Shown: positions 1-9,564, counted from the first letter of the stretch. The stretch is 64,000 nucleotides of DNA from CBFIGX01 sp965662265 (GCA_965662265.1 CBFIGX010000005.1:108575-172574); one strand, 5' to 3'. Program-made: numbers and translations. The notes: a model not told the origin generated them from the sequence alone.

Positions 1-525
1 TTGAGGCCAACCACTAAAAAGCACACGAATCAGTGAAGAGTCGTTTAACAAAGGTGCATAATCAGTGATATCAAACTCATAATTATGGGTCCACGAGGCA
101 CCATACAGATCGTTAGGGTCGGATGTTGAACTGTTCCAATCCATATAGTTGCCATAAGGTGTAATTAGCCGACCTAATTCAAATTTTTCTAGCACAGGAT
201 AAATGTTCCATGTTGTATCTACTATTGTATAGTCCGTTACAAGAGTATCTATCGAAACAATCGATGAATCTAATAGACCTGTAGGCTCCATAAGATAAAT
301 TGCAACCGTATAATCCCAATGAGAGCAGCCACCATCAGAGCAGCCTAATGTGAAATTCATCGTTATTTCTTCAAAATTTCCTTCGGTAGGAAAAAGTGCG
401 TTTGCATCATAATTACCATACCAAGTTAATTGTGTATTGTCGTGAGCAGATACTTGTATCGTATCGTTTTGTGCTAGTACACTTATACCAAATAGTAATG
501 ACAAGCTTAAGAAAAATTGTTTCAT
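1..525 (-). CDS. PNGase F N-domain-like secreted protein (3' end outside window)
   Basis: The reading frame starts at ATG 525 and is still open at base 1, so 175 residues are visible and the C-terminus is missing. A signal peptide is clear (MKQFFLSLSLLFGISVLAQ). The rest resembles the N-terminal jelly-roll domain of the peptide-N-glycosidase F family: a Cys pair in GCSDGGCSHWD around residues 56-66 followed by strand-like sequence, then ELGRLITPYG, then EFDITDYAPLL and a Trp near the cut edge. In the family this domain packs against the catalytic domain, which would lie outside the window, so amidase activity cannot be judged here. The domain also occurs in other secreted Bacteroidota proteins. 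The gene starts 8 bp after the MbnP-like gene and is probably the third gene of the lnt operon. The match is from remembered family sequence, not a search. Confidence 0.7.
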   Translation of the reverse strand, partial: MKQFFLSLSLLFGISVLAQNDTIQVSAHDNTQLTWYGNYDANALFPTEGNFEEITMNFTLGCSDGGCSHWDYTVAIYLMEPTGLLDSSIVSIDTLVTDYTIVDTTWNIYPVLEKFELGRLITPYGNYMDWNSSTSDPNDLYGASWTHNYEFDITDYAPLLNDSSLIRVLFSGWPQ

Positions 526-533
526 GTTATGAT

Positions 534-1283
534 TTAATTTAGATAGAATGAGTTAGATAGGTTATCAGATAATGTTTGAAAAATTTCGATATTAATCTCA
601 GAATGGGCAGCGTCTTGTTCAACAAAATCTATAGTTCCAGCATCACCAAGAAGCAGTGAATCTAGTGCAAAATTAATTGCAATGGTTGCGCCCAGTTCAT
701 TCAAGTCAATAGCTCCAAGCCCTAGCTGGATTGTTCGATACATACTATCGAAGCCTGTATGATAAGAAAACGTTGATTGTGGAATTCCTAATTGTGTGGT
801 ATCAACCCTTCCTTCGAGCATTAAAAACTTATATTTCGAGGCCCACGACCAATACGTATTTTGAGATATACTAAGTGGCGAATCAAAATCTACTGCAGAA
901 GGGTCGCTTGCATTCATTAATGAGTCTAAGCCTACCCCAAAGTGTATCGTATTATATGTTCCTTTTGAAAGGACTGTTTCATAATAATAATTAGAACTAG
1001 AAAAATCTATTAAAGAAAGTGTGTCTAATTCAATTATATCTCCACTAGAATGTTCGATACTAAGGTGAGATAAATAAAACTTAAACATCTCTACACGAAA
1101 AGAGCGCCCTAAATAATCAGTATAAAGTGAATCATTAAGTACTAGAACTTCTCCATTATATGTAGGTGATATGGTAATGGTTAAAGGAACACTATGGCAT
1201 ACTTGAGTCAATTTATCTTTTTCGCAAGAAGACAATATTAGAATCAAAAGACTTATCGATATGGCACTTTTAAAAATTTTCAT
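534..1283 (-). CDS. MbnP-like lipoprotein
   Basis: A 249-residue protein with a lipoprotein signal peptide (lipobox LILSSC, Cys at residue 20). The mature part has the pattern of the MbnP/copper-partner family: a beta-rich start (LTITISPTYNG), FKFYLSHLSIE, LIDFSS, a G-x-Y-x-T-I-x-F-G-V-G-L-D block around residues 109-120, and the conserved YWSWASKYKFLMLEGR-type block near 145-160 followed by FSYHTGFD. MbnP proteins are often paired with a MauG-like cytochrome; none is seen here. Family members in Bacteroidota are usually outer-membrane or periplasmic lipoproteins of unproven function. The gene lies 10 bp downstream of lnt and 8 bp upstream of the PNGase F-like gene, all co-oriented. Family assignment is from pattern recognition. 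Confidence 0.72.
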   Translation of the reverse strand: MKIFKSAISISLLILILSSCEKDKLTQVCHSVPLTITISPTYNGEVLVLNDSLYTDYLGRSFRVEMFKFYLSHLSIEHSSGDIIELDTLSLIDFSSSNYYYETVLSKGTYNTIHFGVGLDSLMNASDPSAVDFDSPLSISQNTYWSWASKYKFLMLEGRVDTTQLGIPQSTFSYHTGFDSMYRTIQLGLGAIDLNELGATIAINFALDSLLLGDAGTIDFVEQDAAHSEINIEIFQTLSDNLSNSFYLN

Positions 1284-1293
1284 AGAATGAATT

Positions 1294-2883
1294 TTATGTT
1301 TTAGGGTGCTTGACTATAAAAGTACTTAAAACTAGATGTAAAATATAAACAATCGACAACAAAGATGCTATTCTGCCTATATAATCACCGTATTGAGTGT
1401 AAAAGGTTATTTTATTAAGTTTAGATACATTTACAAGCATAGCACCTTGTTGATTGTAAGGAATGTGCTCAACCTCTTCACCTAAATGATTAATAAAAGA
1501 ACTAACACCTGTATTTGCAGATCGTGTTATATAACGTCTATTTTCTACTGCTCTTAGTCGGGCATAGGCATTGTGTTGTTGATAGCCAAAAGTCTCCCCC
1601 CACCATCCATCGTTTGTGATGATACTTATCCAGTCGGCACCTGCTAAGACAAATGACCTAACATAATCTGGAAAAATTGACTCGTAACATATCATTGATG
1701 CCGTATTACCATGACTAGTAGCTAAATTAACAATAGAATCATTAACACCAAAATTACCTATTGTTCCACCAATATTAATTGGGAAAGCCTCTAATAATGG
1801 TCTTAGAAATAATGCAAATGGAGTCATTTCTGCACCGGGAACCAATTTTGACTTATGAAAAATTTGAGTCTTTCGATCTGTGCTTAATAGCAAAGCAGTG
1901 TTATAAACTTCAAAGTATTGGCCATCGCTACTTTTTCTTATCGATGGGTTTTGAATATTAGGATTCTGAATAATTTTTCCTGTAGAAGCTCCTGTTAAAA
2001 TTTCAGCATCAGGAAAAAATCGCAACCATTCTTTCATACGCATTAGTGTGGGAGCTGTTTCTACTCTTGATTCCCAAATCCAGTCTACTACAAAAGTTTC
2101 TGGTAGGAGAATTAGGTCAGCAACCTGCTGCTGATTGGAGTCAAAAATAATTGATTTTACACGATCGAGCTGTTGTGATTGAGGAACTTTAAACTTTTCA
2201 TCATGCGGCTCATAATTAGGTTGGACAATTAAAACGTGAAGTTTGTCTCCAGTTAAATTTGCATTTTGATGATATAATAACTGTGATATAGCAATAGGAA
2301 GTAAAGCTATAACTATAATTTTATATGGTTTAAGCCAAATACCTCTTTCATGGTATGTTTTGAGCATCAAAAAAACATATATATTAAGTAGCAACACCCA
2401 AATAGAGCCACCCAAAGTTCCTGTATACTCATACCACTGAATCCAGGATATGGCATCAGAAAAAACGTTCCCAAGAGTAAGCCAAGGCCATGTGAGTTCC
2501 CAATTTAAATGAAGGTATTCAAAAGCTAACCATAATGTAGGGAATGCAATAAAACCGTGCTTATTGCCTAATATTTTACGGATTTTAAATACCATAATCA
2601 TGACACCAGACATAAGAAATGCGTTAAATATGGAAGCAAAGAGGCCACCTCCCCAATGGGCATTCATGACCCATGATGTTAAACTAAAGTTTATTACAAA
2701 AAATAAGAGAAGAAGTTTTAGGAATAAACTGAAGGTGTTGGTTTGTGTAGAACTATTGAAAACAAGCCACAAAAGAGGTACAAATGCAACAAATATGAAA
2801 CAAGTATAACCATTAGGAGGCCATGCAACATAAAAGAACAACGAAGCTATTAAACCAACAAGTAGGTCTCTTACAAAATTCAT
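1294..2883 (-). CDS. lnt: Apolipoprotein N-acyltransferase
   Basis: A 529-residue membrane enzyme that adds the third acyl chain to the N-terminal Cys of lipoproteins in the inner membrane. The first ~200 residues are hydrophobic with about six membrane segments; the rest is the nitrilase-like domain. The catalytic triad is visible: Glu in LLPETF, Lys in FHKSKLVPGAE and Cys399 in MICYESIFPDYVR. The WxxGG/NDGWW loop (ITNDGWWGETFG) is also present. Length is normal for the family. The operon context with an MbnP-like lipoprotein fits but is not functionally decisive. A TATATTTG -7 element lies on the minus strand about 40 bp upstream, in the divergent spacer shared with pssA. Very secure. Confidence 0.96.
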   Translation of the reverse strand: MNFVRDLLVGLIASLFFYVAWPPNGYTCFIFVAFVPLLWLVFNSSTQTNTFSLFLKLLLLFFVINFSLTSWVMNAHWGGGLFASIFNAFLMSGVMIMVFKIRKILGNKHGFIAFPTLWLAFEYLHLNWELTWPWLTLGNVFSDAISWIQWYEYTGTLGGSIWVLLLNIYVFLMLKTYHERGIWLKPYKIIVIALLPIAISQLLYHQNANLTGDKLHVLIVQPNYEPHDEKFKVPQSQQLDRVKSIIFDSNQQQVADLILLPETFVVDWIWESRVETAPTLMRMKEWLRFFPDAEILTGASTGKIIQNPNIQNPSIRKSSDGQYFEVYNTALLLSTDRKTQIFHKSKLVPGAEMTPFALFLRPLLEAFPINIGGTIGNFGVNDSIVNLATSHGNTASMICYESIFPDYVRSFVLAGADWISIITNDGWWGETFGYQQHNAYARLRAVENRRYITRSANTGVSSFINHLGEEVEHIPYNQQGAMLVNVSKLNKITFYTQYGDYIGRIASLLSIVYILHLVLSTFIVKHPKT

Positions 2884-2923
2884 AGGATGGATTTATATCG
2901 CATAAATTTTCTTTAATTTGCTA

Positions 2924-2931
2924 CAAATATA
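2924..2931 (-). promoter_or_regulatory. Predicted -7 element for lnt operon
   Basis: The minus strand reads TATATTTG here, matching the Bacteroidota primary sigma -7 consensus TAnnTTTG. It sits 40 bp upstream of the lnt ATG. I do not see a clean TTG -33 element at 19-21 bp, so this is a one-box prediction. Confidence 0.4.
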
Positions 2932-2939
2932 AGGTTCAA

Positions 2940-3632
2940 ATGCGAAAACACATCCCAAACTTACTTACAATAACAAATCTTATTTGTGGCTGTATTGCTG
3001 TTCAACAAGTATTTGAAGGCAACTTAATTACTGCAGCCTATTTAATTGGGTTGTCCGCACTGTTTGATTTTATGGATGGTGCAGCTGCACGATTACTTAA
3101 AGTGTCAAATGACCTAGGAAAAGAATTAGACTCTTTAGCAGATCTAGTAAGTTTTGGAGTGGTTCCTGGTGCTGTTGTTTTTCAACTGGTAGAAAATAGC
3201 ACCTTAAGTACATATTCGTTTGTTGCTCTTATTATACCTGCTTTGTCTGCATACAGATTGGCTAAATTTAATATTGACGAACGACAAACAGATATGTTTA
3301 TTGGGCTACCTGTTCCAGCAAATGCCTTGGTATTTTTATCCTTTCCTTTAATAACTCAGCACCAACCAAATCATATACTATCTAACTGGATTGCTACTCC
3401 TGAAGTCCTCATCATAGCAAGTTTTGTGTTTTCAATTTGCTTAGTTTCTGAGTTACCTTTGTTTGCCTTAAAATTTAAATCGCTTTCTTTTACTAATAAT
3501 AAGTTGAGATATTTATTTATAGTTTTAGCCGCAACAATTGTGGTATTTATGCAATTTGCAGCTATACCTGTTATTATCGTATTGTATATCCTACTTTCTC
3601 TAATTTTCAGGAAAACTACTTACGCAAAGTAA
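2940..3632 (+). CDS. pssA: CDP-diacylglycerol-serine O-phosphatidyltransferase
   Basis: A 230-residue polytopic CDP-alcohol phosphatidyltransferase that makes phosphatidylserine, the precursor of phosphatidylethanolamine. The signature D-G-x2-A-R-x8-G-x3-D-x3-D is complete at residues ~46-69 (DGAAAR, then GKELDSLAD). N-terminal RKHIPNLLTITNLICG is typical of PssA rather than PgsA, and about eight hydrophobic segments follow. It is divergent from lnt (56 bp spacer), and its last 17 bases overlap the 3' end of lptB on the other strand. A phosphatidylserine decarboxylase partner is not in the window. Start chosen at the first ATG; the conserved N-terminus begins directly there. Confidence 0.94.
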   Translation: MRKHIPNLLTITNLICGCIAVQQVFEGNLITAAYLIGLSALFDFMDGAAARLLKVSNDLGKELDSLADLVSFGVVPGAVVFQLVENSTLSTYSFVALIIPALSAYRLAKFNIDERQTDMFIGLPVPANALVFLSFPLITQHQPNHILSNWIATPEVLIIASFVFSICLVSELPLFALKFKSLSFTNNKLRYLFIVLAATIVVFMQFAAIPVIIVLYILLSLIFRKTTYAK

Positions 3633-4341
3633 AATTTTGCCCTAAGTAAACCCGTCTTACCTGTTCGTCAGCAGCAAGTTCTTCTGCAGTACCTGCTTTT
3701 AAAATATTTCCTTCGAATAATAGATAAGCTCTATCCGTGATAGATAAAGTTTCCTGAACGTTATGATCTGTAATTAGAATACCAATGTTTTTCTCTTTCA
3801 GTTTATAAACGATAGACTGTATATCTTCAACTGCAATAGGATCTACACCTGCAAAAGGCTCATCTAGTAAAATAAATTTAGGACTCACAGCCAGTGCTCT
3901 AGCTATTTCAGTTCTACGTCGTTCTCCTCCAGACAATAAATCGCCTCTAGTATTACGTATGTGCGATAAACTAAATTCGCTTATTAACTCATCTAATTTC
4001 TCAGATTGCTCTTGTTTACTGAGTTTAGTCATCTCTAATACGGCTTTAATATTTTCTTCTACTGTGAGCTTCCTGAATACAGAAGCCTCTTGCGCTAGAT
4101 ATCCAATACCTTTTTGTGCTCTTTGATACATAGCGTCAACTGTAATATCTTTATCATCCAGATACACAGAGCCTAGTGTAGGTTTTACAAGTCCTACAAT
4201 CATATAAAAAGAGGTTGTTTTACCAGCGCCATTTGGGCCCAGTAAACCAACAATTTCGCCTTGATTAACTTCCAAACTAACGCCTTTTACCACTGTGCGA
4301 TCTTTATATGTTTTGATAATATTATCTGCGCGTAATTTCAT
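3616..4341 (-). CDS. lptB: LPS export ABC transporter ATP-binding protein
   Basis: A 241-residue ABC ATPase of the LptB/HTP family that powers lipopolysaccharide extraction from the inner membrane with LptF/G/C. Walker A is GPNGAGKTT (residues 35-43), the Q-loop is in YLAQEASVFRKLTVEENI, the signature is LLSGGERRR with a double-Gly typical of LptB, and Walker B is LLDEPFAGVDP, followed by the H-loop in ITDHNVQ. Length matches LptB (~240). It is the last gene of kdsD-tatC-lptB and overlaps tatC by 20 bp, which suggests translational coupling. The 3' end overlaps pssA on the opposite strand. Confidence 0.94.
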   Translation of the reverse strand: MKLRADNIIKTYKDRTVVKGVSLEVNQGEIVGLLGPNGAGKTTSFYMIVGLVKPTLGSVYLDDKDITVDAMYQRAQKGIGYLAQEASVFRKLTVEENIKAVLEMTKLSKQEQSEKLDELISEFSLSHIRNTRGDLLSGGERRRTEIARALAVSPKFILLDEPFAGVDPIAVEDIQSIVYKLKEKNIGILITDHNVQETLSITDRAYLLFEGNILKAGTAEELAADEQVRRVYLGQNFTLRK

Positions 4342-5146
4342 TTTTTTGGGCTGATTTATTTACCACGTATTTTGATATATAGATACTTATTTCATAAAGA
4401 ACTAGTAATGGTAAAGTCACTAAAACTTGACTAGACAAATCTGGCGGCGTTATAATGGAGGCAATAATTAAAGAACCTACTATAGCATGAGAACGATATG
4501 TCCTCATAGTTTCAGGTAACAAGAGTCCCATGCTCGACAAAAAATAAACCAAAACTGGTAATTGAAATATTAAACCACAAGCAAAAGTAATTGTTGTGAC
4601 GGTACTAATAAATGAACTTAGATTTATTTGATTAGATACCATATCGCTAACTTGATAACTACCCAAAAAATTGACTGACAAAGGAGAAATAACAAAATAA
4701 CCAAAGCATATGCCGAGCATAAACAAGAATGAGACTACAACGACGACACCAGAAGTATACTTAGTTTCGTTATTGTTTAAAGCTGGCTTAATAAAACGCC
4801 ACAACTCCCAAAATATATATGGAAATGCAATAATGATTCCTGCAATAAAAGCAACCCATAAATGCATGGTAAACTGACCAGACATATCAACATTCATTAA
4901 AATAAATGGCTGTTCAGTAATACATAACACATCACCCAAGTTAAATATTTCTGCAAGTTTACATAGACCTCTATAAGTTATAAAATCGGGCTCTTTAGAT
5001 GCCAACAACACCTTGTCGAATAATAAATACTTATTTACAAATGCCAAAATGGTAAACACTAACACCCCTATTACCGATCTAATAAGATGGCCTCGTAACA
5101 CCCCTAGATGTTGTAAGAAAGACATGTCGTTTTGTTTAGCGCTCAT
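4322..5146 (-). CDS. tatC: Sec-independent protein translocase TatC
   Basis: A 274-residue integral membrane protein that recognises twin-arginine signal peptides. Supporting sequence is the N-terminal MSFLQHLGVLRGHLIRSV (family pattern HLxELRxRL), the conserved PYIFWELWRFIKPAL block around residues 108-122, and six hydrophobic segments, with F-x-x-QLPVL in the fifth. Length is normal for Bacteroidota TatC. No tatA/tatB is present in the window. It starts 1 bp after kdsD ends and overlaps lptB by 20 bp, so the three envelope genes form a compact operon. Confidence 0.94.
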   Translation of the reverse strand: MSAKQNDMSFLQHLGVLRGHLIRSVIGVLVFTILAFVNKYLLFDKVLLASKEPDFITYRGLCKLAEIFNLGDVLCITEQPFILMNVDMSGQFTMHLWVAFIAGIIIAFPYIFWELWRFIKPALNNNETKYTSGVVVVVSFLFMLGICFGYFVISPLSVNFLGSYQVSDMVSNQINLSSFISTVTTITFACGLIFQLPVLVYFLSSMGLLLPETMRTYRSHAIVGSLIIASIITPPDLSSQVLVTLPLLVLYEISIYISKYVVNKSAQKNEITRR

Positions 5147-5147
5147 T

Positions 5148-6161
5148 TTATAAAATACCTTCTTTTAGAATATCGTTCAAGTGAATTAAGCCAATATATA
5201 CTCCATTATCAACAACTATTAATTGCGTGATGTTTTTAGTCTCCATAGTTGATAATGCATTAGCGACTAGCGTACCTTTAGGAACAATATAAGGGTCTTT
5301 TGTCATTATAGTTTTTGCTTTGGCACCTGAAAAGTTCATATCATTTTCCAACATTCGTCTGAGATCACCATCAGTTACCAATCCAACTACGCTTCCCTTA
5401 TCGCATACAACTGTAGCTCCCAATCTTTTTGATGAAATTTCAACGATTACCTGACTTATAGTAGCATCTAAAGAAACTTCCGGTTTATTTTCGTGTATTA
5501 AATCTTCTACTCGTAAGTATAATTTCTTTCCAAGTGAACCTCCAGGATGATATTTAGCAAAATCTTCTGCTGTAAAATCTTTCATTTCTAAAAGTGCCAC
5601 AGCCATGGCATCGCCTAATACTAGCTGGACAGTGGTACTTGTTGTAGGAGCAAGATTATTGGGGCAGGCCTCTTTTTCAGCAAAAGCGTGAAAAACATAA
5701 TCGGATTGATCCGCTAAATATGAGGACTTATTTGAAGTCATTGCTATTAAAGGATTACCATTATTTTTTATAAGTGGAACTAAGACTTTTATCTCGGGTG
5801 TATTACCACTTTTTGAAATACATAAAACGATATCATCTTGTAGTATCATTCCCAAATCGCCATGTATAGCATCAGCTGCATGCATAAATATTGCTGGCTG
5901 CCCAGTAGAATTTAGGGTGGCAACAATTTTATTAGCGATGTTTGCACTTTTCCCGATACCTGTAACTATCAATCTTCCTTTTGATTCATGAATTAGTTGA
6001 ATAGCAGATGTGAACTCCTTATCTATAAGGGTATTGAGATTTGAAATAGCTTCGGCTTGTAGACGAATAACTTTGTTAACTATTTGTGATATTTCCTTAG
6101 AAGATTTCAAGTCTATTGTTTTGATATTAGATAACTTTATCTTTACTTTATTACCATGCAA
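5148..6161 (-). CDS. kdsD: Arabinose-5-phosphate isomerase (KpsF/GutQ family)
   Basis: A 337-residue cytosolic enzyme converting ribulose 5-phosphate to arabinose 5-phosphate, the first step to Kdo for lipopolysaccharide. A SIS domain occupies about residues 35-190 (SKGRLIVTGIGKSANIANKI, then the KSGNTPEI loop and HPGGSLGKKL) and two CBS domains fill about 205-337. This order and length match KdsD/KpsF. It is the first gene of kdsD-tatC-lptB, with only 32 bp to divergent recQ. The first ATG gives about 15 residues more than many homologues; a later start is possible. Confidence 0.93.
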   Translation of the reverse strand: MHGNKVKIKLSNIKTIDLKSSKEISQIVNKVIRLQAEAISNLNTLIDKEFTSAIQLIHESKGRLIVTGIGKSANIANKIVATLNSTGQPAIFMHAADAIHGDLGMILQDDIVLCISKSGNTPEIKVLVPLIKNNGNPLIAMTSNKSSYLADQSDYVFHAFAEKEACPNNLAPTTSTTVQLVLGDAMAVALLEMKDFTAEDFAKYHPGGSLGKKLYLRVEDLIHENKPEVSLDATISQVIVEISSKRLGATVVCDKGSVVGLVTDGDLRRMLENDMNFSGAKAKTIMTKDPYIVPKGTLVANALSTMETKNITQLIVVDNGVYIGLIHLNDILKEGIL

Positions 6162-6193
6162 AATAACTCAATTTTCGGGAATTTACAGCGTAT

Positions 6194-8380
6194 ATGATTG
6201 AAACAAATAAAACTCTCCATTTTGCTTTAAAAAAGCACTTTGGATTTTCAAGTTTTAAGGGCACACAAGAACAAATTATAATAAGCCTACTTAATGGAAA
6301 TAATACCTTTGTAATAATGCCTACTGGTGGTGGTAAATCACTATGCTATCAACTACCAGCATTAATATCTGAAGGTACAGCAATTATAGTCTCGCCACTT
6401 ATAGCTCTGATGAAAAATCAGGTAGATGCCATCCGGGGCTTTTCTTCTGATGATTCTGTTGCTCATGTACTAAACTCATCTCTAACAAAACGCGAAGCAT
6501 CACAGGTAAAAGAAGATGTTAAACAAGGAAAAACAAAACTTCTTTACGTAGCCCCTGAATCGCTTACTAAAGCTGAAAATATTCAGTTTCTAAAATCCGT
6601 GAAAATTTCTTTTTTTGCAATTGATGAGGCACACTGTATTTCGGAATGGGGACATGACTTTAGACCTGAGTATCGAAATTTAAAATCTATTTTTAATAAA
6701 ATAGGCAAAACACCAATTATTGCGCTTACAGCAACCGCAACAGAGAAAGTGCAACAGGATATTCAAAAAAACTTAGGAATGGAGGGTTCACAATTGTTTA
6801 AATCCTCCTTTAACAGAGATAATTTATTTTATCAAGTTAGACCTAAAATAAATGTCAATAAAGAGATTATAAAGTTTATAAAACAACACCCAAGTAAATC
6901 TGGTATTGTATACTGTTTAAGTCGAAAAAAGGTTGAAGAGATTGCCCAAACTCTTCAGGTTAATGGGATTAATGCTTTACCATATCATGCGGGCTTAGAT
7001 GCAAACTCAAGAGCTAAACATCAAGACGCCTTCTTAATGGAAGACTGTGATGTGATAGTAGCCACAATAGCCTTTGGAATGGGTATAGACAAACCCGATG
7101 TTCGATTTGTAATACACCATGACATTCCAAAGAGCTTGGAAAGCTATTACCAGGAAACAGGTAGAGCGGGTAGAGATGGCGGTGAAGGTATTTGTGTGGC
7201 TTTTTACAGCTATAAAGATATCGAAAAGCTAGAAAAGTTTATGCACGGTAAACCAGTTGCGGAACAGGAAATTGGTAAACAGTTGTTACTAGAAACCGTT
7301 TCTTATGCTGAAACTTCTATTTGCAGAAGAAAATATATTTTGCATTATTTTGGCGAAAAATTTAATACCGAAAAATGCCAAAAAAAATGTGATAATTGTA
7401 GCAATCCAAAAAAACAACTTGAAGGAAAAGATGACATTGTTCTGTTGTTAAATACAATTAGCGAAAGTAAAGAGAAATTTAAAGCGAAGGAAATAGTCAA
7501 CATACTAACAGGAAATATGACGGCTATGCTTAACGACTATAATAGTAAAGAACTAGATGTGTTTGGCAAAGGCAAGCATCAAGATTCTAGCTATTGGCAT
7601 GCAGTAATTAGGCAATTACAAGTGTCCGGATTACTGTCAAAGGATGTAGAAACATACGGACTGCTAAAACTCAATAATTTATCAAGAGAATTTATTGAGA
7701 AGCCTAAATCTTTTATGATTACTGAAGACCATGACTATTCAGATATTGAAACAAAAGAAGCTCAATTGAATCAAAAATCATCAGCTTTTGACACCAACCT
7801 TTTAGAGCTACTAAAAGATCTTAGAAGAAGTATAGCTAGAACAAAAAACTTACCACCTTTTGTTCTTTTTCAAGATCCTTCTCTAGAGGATATGGCCATG
7901 CAGTACCCAATAAGTACAGATGAACTAACACAAATCAATGGTGTTGGTTCTGGTAAAGCAAAAAAGTACGGGAAAGAGTTTATATCATTAATTAAAGCTT
8001 ATGTTGAAGAAAATGATATAGAAAGACCTCAAGACATGGTCGTCAAATCTATTGTTAACAAATCAGGCTTAAAAGTATTTATTATTCAAAGTACTGATCG
8101 AAAACTACCACTTGATGACATAGCATCAGCAAAAGGACTTAATATGACACAACTTATTAGTGAAATAGAAAATATTGTGTACTCAGGAACTAAAGTAGAT
8201 ATTACTTACTATTTAAATGAGATTTTAGATGAAGATCATCAAGAAGACATCTACAACTATTTTAAAGATGATGCAGAAACAGATTCTATTGATGCAGCAA
8301 TGGAAGAGTTTGAGGGTGATTATGAAGAAGAAGATCTTAGATTAATGCGAATCAAGTTCTTATCTGAGCTTGCAAATTAA
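6194..8380 (+). CDS. recQ: ATP-dependent DNA helicase RecQ
   Basis: A 728-residue 3'-5' helicase for recombination and fork repair. Motifs in order: FKGTQEQII motif 0, Walker A GGGKS at residues 45-49, DEAH box at 144-147 followed by the RecQ-specific WGHDFRPEY aromatic loop, motif VI QETGRAGRDG, and a four-Cys zinc site (C-RRKYILHYFGE then C-x3-C-x2-C near 375-402). The RQC domain is followed by an HRDC domain at about 535-615 (RRSIARTKNLPPFVLF). The last ~110 residues form an acidic tail with a helix-turn-helix-like stretch, common in Bacteroidota RecQ. Its 3' end overlaps the M20 peptidase gene by 4 bp on the opposite strand. Confidence 0.96.
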   Translation: MIETNKTLHFALKKHFGFSSFKGTQEQIIISLLNGNNTFVIMPTGGGKSLCYQLPALISEGTAIIVSPLIALMKNQVDAIRGFSSDDSVAHVLNSSLTKREASQVKEDVKQGKTKLLYVAPESLTKAENIQFLKSVKISFFAIDEAHCISEWGHDFRPEYRNLKSIFNKIGKTPIIALTATATEKVQQDIQKNLGMEGSQLFKSSFNRDNLFYQVRPKINVNKEIIKFIKQHPSKSGIVYCLSRKKVEEIAQTLQVNGINALPYHAGLDANSRAKHQDAFLMEDCDVIVATIAFGMGIDKPDVRFVIHHDIPKSLESYYQETGRAGRDGGEGICVAFYSYKDIEKLEKFMHGKPVAEQEIGKQLLLETVSYAETSICRRKYILHYFGEKFNTEKCQKKCDNCSNPKKQLEGKDDIVLLLNTISESKEKFKAKEIVNILTGNMTAMLNDYNSKELDVFGKGKHQDSSYWHAVIRQLQVSGLLSKDVETYGLLKLNNLSREFIEKPKSFMITEDHDYSDIETKEAQLNQKSSAFDTNLLELLKDLRRSIARTKNLPPFVLFQDPSLEDMAMQYPISTDELTQINGVGSGKAKKYGKEFISLIKAYVEENDIERPQDMVVKSIVNKSGLKVFIIQSTDRKLPLDDIASAKGLNMTQLISEIENIVYSGTKVDITYYLNEILDEDHQEDIYNYFKDDAETDSIDAAMEEFEGDYEEEDLRLMRIKFLSELAN

Positions 8381-9564
8381 GTCATTTCCTTTAGCGAAAA
8401 ATACGCTAAGGCTGCAGCTCCATTTACTATTGAATCCTTATCTACATCAAAATTTGGGTGATGGACTTCATGAACAATCCCTTGTTCTTTATTTCGGACT
8501 CCTAATCTAAAAAAGCAAGCTGGAATTTCTTGACTATAATAAGCAAAATCTTCAGCAGTCATACGCTTATTAATATCAACGACATTCTCCTTTCCAAAAT
8601 ACGCAATAGCAGAAGTCTTTACACTCTGTGTAAAGTCTACATCATTGAACAGATTAGGGTATCCTTTTTTAATGTTTAGCTTTCCACGTAATTTTTTTGT
8701 CTCCAAAAATTCATCTACAAACATAACCATTTTTTGATGCATCTTAGTACGCCATGTTTCATCCATTGTTCTAAAAGTACCATCTGCTTGTGCTTTATTA
8801 GGCACTATATTAGTTGCGCCATCAGCAATAAGTTTACCGAAAGAAAATACGTAAGGCTTCTTATCATCAGATTCGGTTTTCACATAATCGCTTAACTTTG
8901 GAAGAAGTTCTGCAAGTGCAAGAATAGGGTTGTTATATTCTTTAGTTAAGGCAGCATGACCACCAATTCCTTCAACAGAAAGATACAATTCATCACAGGC
9001 GGCCATGTACGCTCCTGATTTAAACCCTAACTTACCCACTTCTAATGAGGGAAATACATGAAGTGCCATTATTTTTTCAACTTCTGGATTCCTAAGAACG
9101 CCTTCTTTAATCATTATTGATGCTCCACCAGGTAGCAACTCTTCAGCTGGTTGAAAAATGAGCTTCACTGTTCCATTAAACATATCTTTTAATTCGTTTA
9201 ACACTTTAGCTGCGCCTAGCAAACATGTAGTATGAACATCATGCCCGCAAGCATGCATCACACCATCATGAAGTGATTTATATGAAACATCATTCATTTC
9301 TTGTATGGGTAATGCATCCATATCGGCTCTCAAAGCGATGCACTTTGAGTGAGGATTATTTCCGCTAATCGTACCAACAATCCCAGTACCTGCTATACCA
9401 GACTGGTATTTTACACCCATTTCATTCAGCTTAGAACAAATAAATGCAGATGTATTGAACTCTTTAAATGAAAGTTCAGGATGACGATGTAAATGCTCTC
9501 GAATTTCAATTAATTCGGAAGATGAATTCAGGAGTATTTTATGTATATGATCTTTAGTAATCAT
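8377..9564 (-). CDS. M20-family amidohydrolase (hippurate/N-acyl amino acid hydrolase-like)
   Basis: A 395-residue di-metal hydrolase of the M20D group, which cleaves N-acyl amino acids. Metal-ligand motifs are visible: ALRADMDALPI, HACGHDVHTTCLLGAA, FQPAEELLPGGAS, LHVFPSLEVG and, near the C-terminus, TAEDFAYYSQEIPACFFRLG. An ATG at 9594 would extend it by ten residues, but I prefer 9564. That ATG forms a 4-bp ATGA overlap with the stop of the upstream dehydrogenase gene, and the encoded N-terminus then begins shortly before the conserved helix IREHLHRHPELSF. The exact substrate cannot be told from sequence. It is probably translationally coupled to the upstream gene. Confidence 0.9.
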   Translation of the reverse strand: MITKDHIHKILLNSSSELIEIREHLHRHPELSFKEFNTSAFICSKLNEMGVKYQSGIAGTGIVGTISGNNPHSKCIALRADMDALPIQEMNDVSYKSLHDGVMHACGHDVHTTCLLGAAKVLNELKDMFNGTVKLIFQPAEELLPGGASIMIKEGVLRNPEVEKIMALHVFPSLEVGKLGFKSGAYMAACDELYLSVEGIGGHAALTKEYNNPILALAELLPKLSDYVKTESDDKKPYVFSFGKLIADGATNIVPNKAQADGTFRTMDETWRTKMHQKMVMFVDEFLETKKLRGKLNIKKGYPNLFNDVDFTQSVKTSAIAYFGKENVVDINKRMTAEDFAYYSQEIPACFFRLGVRNKEQGIVHEVHHPNFDVDKDSIVNGAAALAYFSLKEMT

